A stretch of DNA of 64,000 bases. It comes from Craspedostauros australis (taxonomy: Eukaryota; Bacillariophyta; Bacillariophyceae; Mastogloiales; Achnanthaceae). Positions 62,224 to 64,000 of the stretch are shown here, piece by piece. Below the pieces are notes generated by a model that worked only from the letters and a program-made list of their open reading frames with translations, did not search any database and was not told the origin of the DNA. A program made the translations under genes and the position numbers. The stretch covers positions 2,728,001 through 2,792,000 of the forward strand of contig JAMXDE010000008.1 in assembly GCA_026770025.1 (NCBI GenBank), read 5' to 3'. Numbering within the stretch: the stretch's first letter is position 1; the number at the start of each line of letters is the position of its first letter.

Positions 62224-64000
62224 ATGACGTCAAAAAACGGCACAAGTTTGAAGCAACATCCCAACGATAAGGAGCACTCTACGAACCAAAGCATGGCATC
62301 AGTAACAGCAGGAGGACCTAAGCCACCTCCAGAGCCAGATCCGAAGGTTGTGGAGGCAGAACTGATGGAGAAACAGAACAGAATAGCCATCCAGTGGCAC
62401 GAACCGGAGACATCACGATGGAAAAAGCTCCCAAAGCGGGTGGCAGAGAACGCCAAGGCAATCAAAGCGACCGACGTCTACGACGAGGGTCCATCCTCCC
62501 TGCACGACAGAGCCAAACGGATGTACATCCAGAAAGCGGAGTGGGAAGGGAAGGACAAGGCCAAAGCGTCGGCACACATGCCAAGCACGCAGGAACTCGC
62601 GGAATTCTTCCAGAAGGTGATGGACGGGCGAACGAACAAATTCGGCACACACCGAGTGGCTCAGGACGCTCCCCAACGGGTAAAAATCAAGCAATTGGTG
62701 GCGGACCTCTCCAAAACAGACCCGGCCGAATGCTTCAAGATGGAGATGCACACAGACGGCAAATCCATGGCGCGTAACCAAATGACACTGGCGTGGGCAG
62801 CGGCGGTACGATACATGGGATGCCAATTCTCCGATGTCGTCATGGCACAAGAAGCATCTTCGGATAGCGACGACGACATGGACGGAATCCAACTGGAATC
62901 GATACTGGTCAAACGGACAAGGCAGACATCGCTCACCCAACACGTGGTCAAGACGCCCCCAAAACACAAAGTGAGGGTGATAGCACCAGATGAAACATCC
63001 AACACGGCAGCACCAGAAGACAAGGACCCCACCAACAAGGAACCTTGGGTTCGCGTGAGAGCTTCCTCTGTACAGATGATGGCAACCCCAAAAAGGAAGT
63101 TCAATGAACGATTCGACCTCCGGCTGACCATTCCAAAAAACTCATCCACGCCAATCCGAGACTTCCAATCCAGGTTTGAACTTTGGTTCGACCACGCTCT
63201 GACCATCGAACCAAAGCTGGTCATATACCCTTGGTACAAAAGACACAAGTCCGCAGGCACTATCTCAGACAGCGAGCCAATTCCCACGAACTGGGACGAA
63301 CTCAAGAAGTTTGTATGCCGAGCGAAACCCAACCCAAAAGAGACAGACGTCTACATGCAACTGAAACTGGGCGGCAGTCAGAACCTGAATGCACTCACCA
63401 GTCGACGAGCGGAGATGGAGGGAGGATACGCAACAGGGGAATACGCGTACATCAGAGACCTGAAGGATGCGGAGAACATCACCGATGTGGGCTTTCTAGC
63501 ATACTCAGGAAACTTCACCAACGCAAAGCAGACCATCGGGGTGATCAACAAACTCCTGGAGAAAATCCAGCCCAAGTTGAAGGTAGGAGGAAGGACCAAA
63601 TTCCTAGGACAGGTATCAGACGAAGCAAGAGAAGAACACAAAAAGAACGGAGGCACATGGATAAACACTCCATGGGTGGCCTTACATCTCCATGCGAATA
63701 CCACGCATGCCCGGAAAGTGGCGAAAGCCCTGGGCAAGGTGTTCAACACGAAAGGAGCCGACCGAGGAGGGCTGAACTACAGGTTCGTACCGAACCCAGG
63801 AACAGCTACCATTGGCGCCGACACCGCGACGAAGCTCAGAAAGATGACACGAAAGCACCAACGCTACGTCAAGCAGCTCAAACGGTTCCGACTGGATGGC
63901 GACGTAATGCTGGACACCAAAGATGGGCGCACAGGGACAACCACCCTGCGAGAGTTCCTCAGCCAACAACAAACGCCGGAGGGAAACCCGTTCATCCATG
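62224..64000 (+). CDS. Transposon-associated ORF, N-terminal part, runs off right edge
   Basis: Translating from ATG 62224 I find no stop in 592 codons to the window end. The protein starts MTSKNGTSLKQH and is hydrophilic. It contains a helical block (LHDRAKRMYIQKAEWEGKDK), an acidic SDSDDDMDG linker, and then a folded-looking region with FNERFDLRLTIPKNS, FQSRFELWFDHALTI, WDELKKFVCRAKPN, VGFLAYSGNFTN and WVALHLHANTTHARKVAKALGKVF. From memory this order (R-DL-KYLPRA, LGYS, LHIE..ARK) is shared by proteins that precede reverse transcriptases in diatom genomes, so I suspect the 5' part of a non-LTR element. The reverse transcriptase itself is not in the window. Antisense frames at 62413-63332 are shadows. 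A host gene is the alternative. Confidence 0.55.
   Translation, partial: MTSKNGTSLKQHPNDKEHSTNQSMASVTAGGPKPPPEPDPKVVEAELMEKQNRIAIQWHEPETSRWKKLPKRVAENAKAIKATDVYDEGPSSLHDRAKRMYIQKAEWEGKDKAKASAHMPSTQELAEFFQKVMDGRTNKFGTHRVAQDAPQRVKIKQLVADLSKTDPAECFKMEMHTDGKSMARNQMTLAWAAAVRYMGCQFSDVVMAQEASSDSDDDMDGIQLESILVKRTRQTSLTQHVVKTPPKHKVRVIAPDETSNTAAPEDKDPTNKEPWVRVRASSVQMMATPKRKFNERFDLRLTIPKNSSTPIRDFQSRFELWFDHALTIEPKLVIYPWYKRHKSAGTISDSEPIPTNWDELKKFVCRAKPNPKETDVYMQLKLGGSQNLNALTSRRAEMEGGYATGEYAYIRDLKDAENITDVGFLAYSGNFTNAKQTIGVINKLLEKIQPKLKVGGRTKFLGQVSDEAREEHKKNGGTWINTPWVALHLHANTTHARKVAKALGKVFNTKGADRGGLNYRFVPNPGTATIGADTATKLRKMTRKHQRYVKQLKRFRLDGDVMLDTKDGRTGTTTLREFLSQQQTPEGNPFIH

Noticed and set aside
62413-63332. 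Minus-strand frames of 184 and 223 codons
   Set aside because: They lie antisense to the 592-codon plus-strand frame and have shadow-like composition (Cys, Leu, Ser-rich, no domain).
1-64000. tRNA genes
   Set aside because: A by-eye search for the B-box form GGTTCGANTCC gave only matches inside coding sequence or without a matching stem. A covariance search would be needed to be sure.

Overview
The window looks like nuclear DNA of a diatom or a close stramenopile relative. Three things point there: plastid proteins with a signal peptide followed by an A-F cleavage motif (40062-41141, 49771-51014), a Ty1/copia element whose gag has the Cys/His tail I associate with diatom CoDi elements, and a secreted protein with the SMPT low-complexity linker common in diatoms. 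Genes are dense, on both strands, with few short introns (181-401 bp) bounded by GT..AG. This placement rests on family knowledge, not on a database search.

Layout. The left edge carries the start of a membrane-anchored protein on the minus strand (1-286). A MORN-repeat host gene (977-7192) is split by an apparently whole Ty1/copia element (1605-6920) with identical 191-bp LTRs. Then come a Patched/Dispatched-like RND membrane protein (7528-11484, one intron), a JmjC/cupin-like oxygenase with a SET-like tail (12805-14169), and a very large SWR1-class chromatin remodeller (14624-22771, three introns) ending in WW, F-box-like and beta-helix segments. Next are a lipid-binding (BPI-like) protein fused to a PqiA-like membrane region (23697-28622), a TLDc protein (29276-31315), a DUF6940-like membrane protein (32001-32900), an OMS1-like methyltransferase (33294-34076), a Sec14/CRAL-TRIO protein (34581-36329), an unrecognised disordered protein (37888-39642) and a plastid PDZ plus 2Fe-2S protein (40062-41141).

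The second half is sparser. It has a 4.4-kb stretch with no supported gene (41142-45502), a secreted Cys-rich protein (45503-46726), a cytochrome c heme lyase with a twin CX9C tail (47890-49461), a plastid DprA/SLOG-like protein (49771-51014, one intron), an 829-bp non-autonomous inverted-repeat DNA element built around two arrays of five 29-bp palindromes (51455-52283), and a 1117-residue ankyrin-repeat protein (52762-56115). Two weaker ORFs follow (57264-57971, 59501-60409). An open frame of more than 590 codons (62224-64000) runs off the right edge and resembles the N-terminal part of transposon-associated proteins of diatoms.

The genes do not form one pathway. Themes are chromatin (SWR1-like, JmjC-like), membrane lipid handling (RND, BPI-PqiA, Sec14), mitochondrial biogenesis (heme lyase, OMS1-like) and plastid redox or DNA functions. 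The observations most worth following are the repeated H2A.Z-binding-type motifs and unusual C-terminus of the SWR1-like protein, the palindrome-array element at 51.5-52.3 kb, the 14-nt self-complementarity at the copia LTR junction, and an octamer (TAGTCGTA) found nine times in intergenic DNA.
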